This document shows positions 62,699 to 64,000 of a stretch of 64,000 nucleotides of DNA, piece after piece. The stretch covers positions 1 to 64,000 of the forward strand of contig MWCA01000009.1 of NCBI GenBank assembly GCA_002069785.1. The letters run 5' to 3'. Numbering within the stretch: position 1 is the stretch's first letter; every line of letters starts with the position of its first letter. Origin of the DNA: Lentisphaerae bacterium ADurb.Bin242. GTDB taxonomy: Bacteria > Verrucomicrobiota > Lentisphaeria > Victivallales > UBA1829. Position numbers and translations under genes: made by a program. The notes under the pieces are model-generated. The model made no database searches, was not told where the DNA came from, and saw only the letters and a program-made list of their open reading frames with translations.

Positions 62699-64000
62699 AT
62701 GATTCAGAAAACCTTGTGCTTCGTGTGGATTCTTTCCGCTGTTCTTGCGGCGGGTGCGGAAACCGTGACTGCCGGTCTTCGGCCGGGGCTTTTTTCACAG
62801 GCCGTCAAGCCCGCCGGAGATGTTCCGCCCGACAACCGGCTCGAGATCGACATCCCCAATCTGCTTGTCAATGGATATTTCCGCGAAGGCGGCAATGCGC
62901 TTCCGCCGCGGGGATGGGTCGGAAGCGCCATGGAGGGCTGCGGCTACGGGAAGGGTCTTCATGCCGGACGCACTTTTCAACTGCGGGGAAAAGGAGCGCG
63001 TTTCCTCCGCCAGAACGGGATTGTCATGGTTCCCGGCGAAAAATACAGGGTTTCCGGCTATATCCGCGGAGAAAATTTCAAGGGGGACGGGCATATCGGC
63101 ATCGCCTGCGACAACTGGAGCAAGATTCGCGCCTACTTCTTTTCCGGAAAGGACATCCAGCCGGACTGGCAGTATTTCGAAGTCGTTTTTACGCCCGATG
63201 TTTCCAAAGCCGGAGAGTATGAGATGATCGTCTACCGGAAATCCGAAACGGACGGTTCTATCGAAGTGGACCACCTGATCCTGGAACCGCTGAGCAAAAA
63301 AGGGCTCCAGGAGTCCCGCAACAAATTCCACGGGAACAAATTTGACGAGAATTACGCAAAGGCCCTGACGGAAGGAAAATTGCGTTCGGGGCCGCCGTCC
63401 GGGGAGTACCGTCTGGTCTGGTCCGACGAGTTCAACGGGAAGACACCGGATGAAAGCAAATGGAAAGTGTATGACATGTCCGCCTACCGGGATACACGCG
63501 GATATGTTCTGACGCCCGATTGTGTCCGGCTCGACGGCGAAGGTCATCTGATCATGACCACCCGTCTCGGCAAAGACGGCAGGACGGTCGAATCGCCCCG
63601 GATTTCCTCGACCGGGCATTATACGTTTGTCCGGGGATATCTGGAAGCCCGGATCGAACTTCACGACTCCCCGCTGGCGAATTGCAGTTTCTGGCTGCTT
63701 CCCGAAGGACGGATGGATGCGAATGATCCGGTGAACAAGGGGATGGAAATCGATATCATGGAGTGCGTCAATCCGGCGCTGGGCATGCTGAGCCATACGA
63801 CGCACTGGTACAGCACCGACCCGAAAACCGGAAAGCGGGTCAGTTTTTCCGGCGGAACCTGTGCGCGGAGGGTGCCCGGCCTCGACAAGGGCTTTCATTC
63901 CCTCGGCTTCGAGTGGACGGACACGGACTATGTCTTTTTCATCGACGGCGTGGAAAGCTGGCGCCTGAACAAAAAGGATCATCCCGTCACCGTGAAGCCG
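62699..64000 (+). CDS. Secreted GH16 endo-glycanase with N-terminal CBM4/9-like module (3' truncated by window edge)
   Basis: 434 codons are visible from the ATG at 62699 and the frame is open to the last base. It has a signal peptide (MIQKTLCFVWILSAVLAAGA), a CBM4/9-like domain (~55-200, NLLVNGYFREGGNALPP) and a GH16 domain from YRLVWSDEFNGKTPDESKW. The catalytic motif is MEIDIMEC (Glu350 nucleophile, Asp352, Glu355 acid/base). GH16 enzymes cleave beta-1,3/1,4-glucans, agarose, carrageenan or porphyran by retention, and the loop details needed to choose are not resolvable here. It is the last visible gene of cassette D. Confidence 0.9.
   Translation, partial: MIQKTLCFVWILSAVLAAGAETVTAGLRPGLFSQAVKPAGDVPPDNRLEIDIPNLLVNGYFREGGNALPPRGWVGSAMEGCGYGKGLHAGRTFQLRGKGARFLRQNGIVMVPGEKYRVSGYIRGENFKGDGHIGIACDNWSKIRAYFFSGKDIQPDWQYFEVVFTPDVSKAGEYEMIVYRKSETDGSIEVDHLILEPLSKKGLQESRNKFHGNKFDENYAKALTEGKLRSGPPSGEYRLVWSDEFNGKTPDESKWKVYDMSAYRDTRGYVLTPDCVRLDGEGHLIMTTRLGKDGRTVESPRISSTGHYTFVRGYLEARIELHDSPLANCSFWLLPEGRMDANDPVNKGMEIDIMECVNPALGMLSHTTHWYSTDPKTGKRVSFSGGTCARRVPGLDKGFHSLGFEWTDTDYVFFIDGVESWRLNKKDHPVTVKP

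Noticed and set aside
1..64000. CRISPR arrays, rRNA, attachment sites or a replication origin
   Set aside because: No regularly spaced repeats, rRNA-like sequence, intact integrase with direct att repeats, or DnaA-box cluster were noticed on reading the window.

Overview
The window looks like a chromosomal segment of a glycan-degrading bacterium of the Lentisphaerota (Victivallis-like) or a close PVC relative. This is inferred from gene content only. The clues are five small proteins with a type IV/II prepilin N-terminus ([12 protein letters not shown]...) set among large signal-peptide-bearing carbohydrate-active proteins, many one-component regulators (GntR-LacI hybrids, LacI, AraC, IclR, FadR-type GntR), DUF4838 and DUF6067-type enzymes, and no SusC/SusD pairs. 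There is no rRNA, CRISPR array or replication origin. One tRNA (Pro, UGG) is present.

Layout. 0-3.3 kb: a 5'-truncated LamG/CBM9/DUF6067 protein. 3.3-4.7 kb: a small DMT-type membrane protein and an AraC regulator. 4.7-9.1 kb (minus): cassette A, with a GntR-LacI regulator, a pseudopilin and a DUF4838 protein. 9.3-12.5 kb: a tightly overlapping housekeeping operon (macro domain, Cys-rich peptide, VanX-like lipoprotein, UPF0178, peptidase T). 12.6-17.3 kb (minus): a clan-A glycosidase, a secreted beta protein and a pseudopilin, bordered by remnants of an AraC gene and a GH20 gene. 17.7-25.7 kb (minus, visibly A+T-richer): cassette B, with a regulator, a pseudopilin, a large CBM/TIM-barrel enzyme and a CBM protein, followed by a HAD phosphatase and a phospholipase-C-like/NPCBM protein. 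25.9-27.6 kb: an AraC gene, decayed transposase and tandem-repeat genes, and tRNA-Pro. 27.7-33 kb: a regulator with a cytoplasmic GH42-like enzyme, then a UroD-like/LacI operon. 33-37.5 kb: an AlbA_2 protein, a cytoplasmic GH20 and a CE15-like esterase. 37.7-39 kb: DUF4160, DUF2442 and a flavin reductase. 39.1-41.8 kb: an NtrB/NtrC-type two-component pair. 41.9-48.8 kb: penicillin-binding protein 1C and alpha-2-macroglobulin. 48.9-51.8 kb: an IclR operon with an Fe-S reductase and a U32-like protein. 52-56.2 kb: cassette C, with a regulator, a pseudopilin and a DUF4838 protein. 56.4-64 kb: cassette D, with a FadR-type regulator, a double GNAT, a CBM9/TIM-barrel enzyme, a LamG protein, a pseudopilin and a GH16 enzyme running off the window.

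How it works together (inference). Each cassette pairs a self-encoded sensor/regulator with one pseudopilin and one or more exported glycan enzymes. This suggests substrate-specific units in which the pseudopilin is a dedicated partner for export, surface display or assembly of its enzyme. Cytoplasmic GH42-, GH20- and CE15-like enzymes could finish imported oligosaccharides. The recurrent regulator-pseudopilin-hydrolase arrangement is the most interesting signal here. Several operators and sigma-70-type promoters can be read directly, and the region around 17.4 kb and 26-27.5 kb shows repeated rearrangement.
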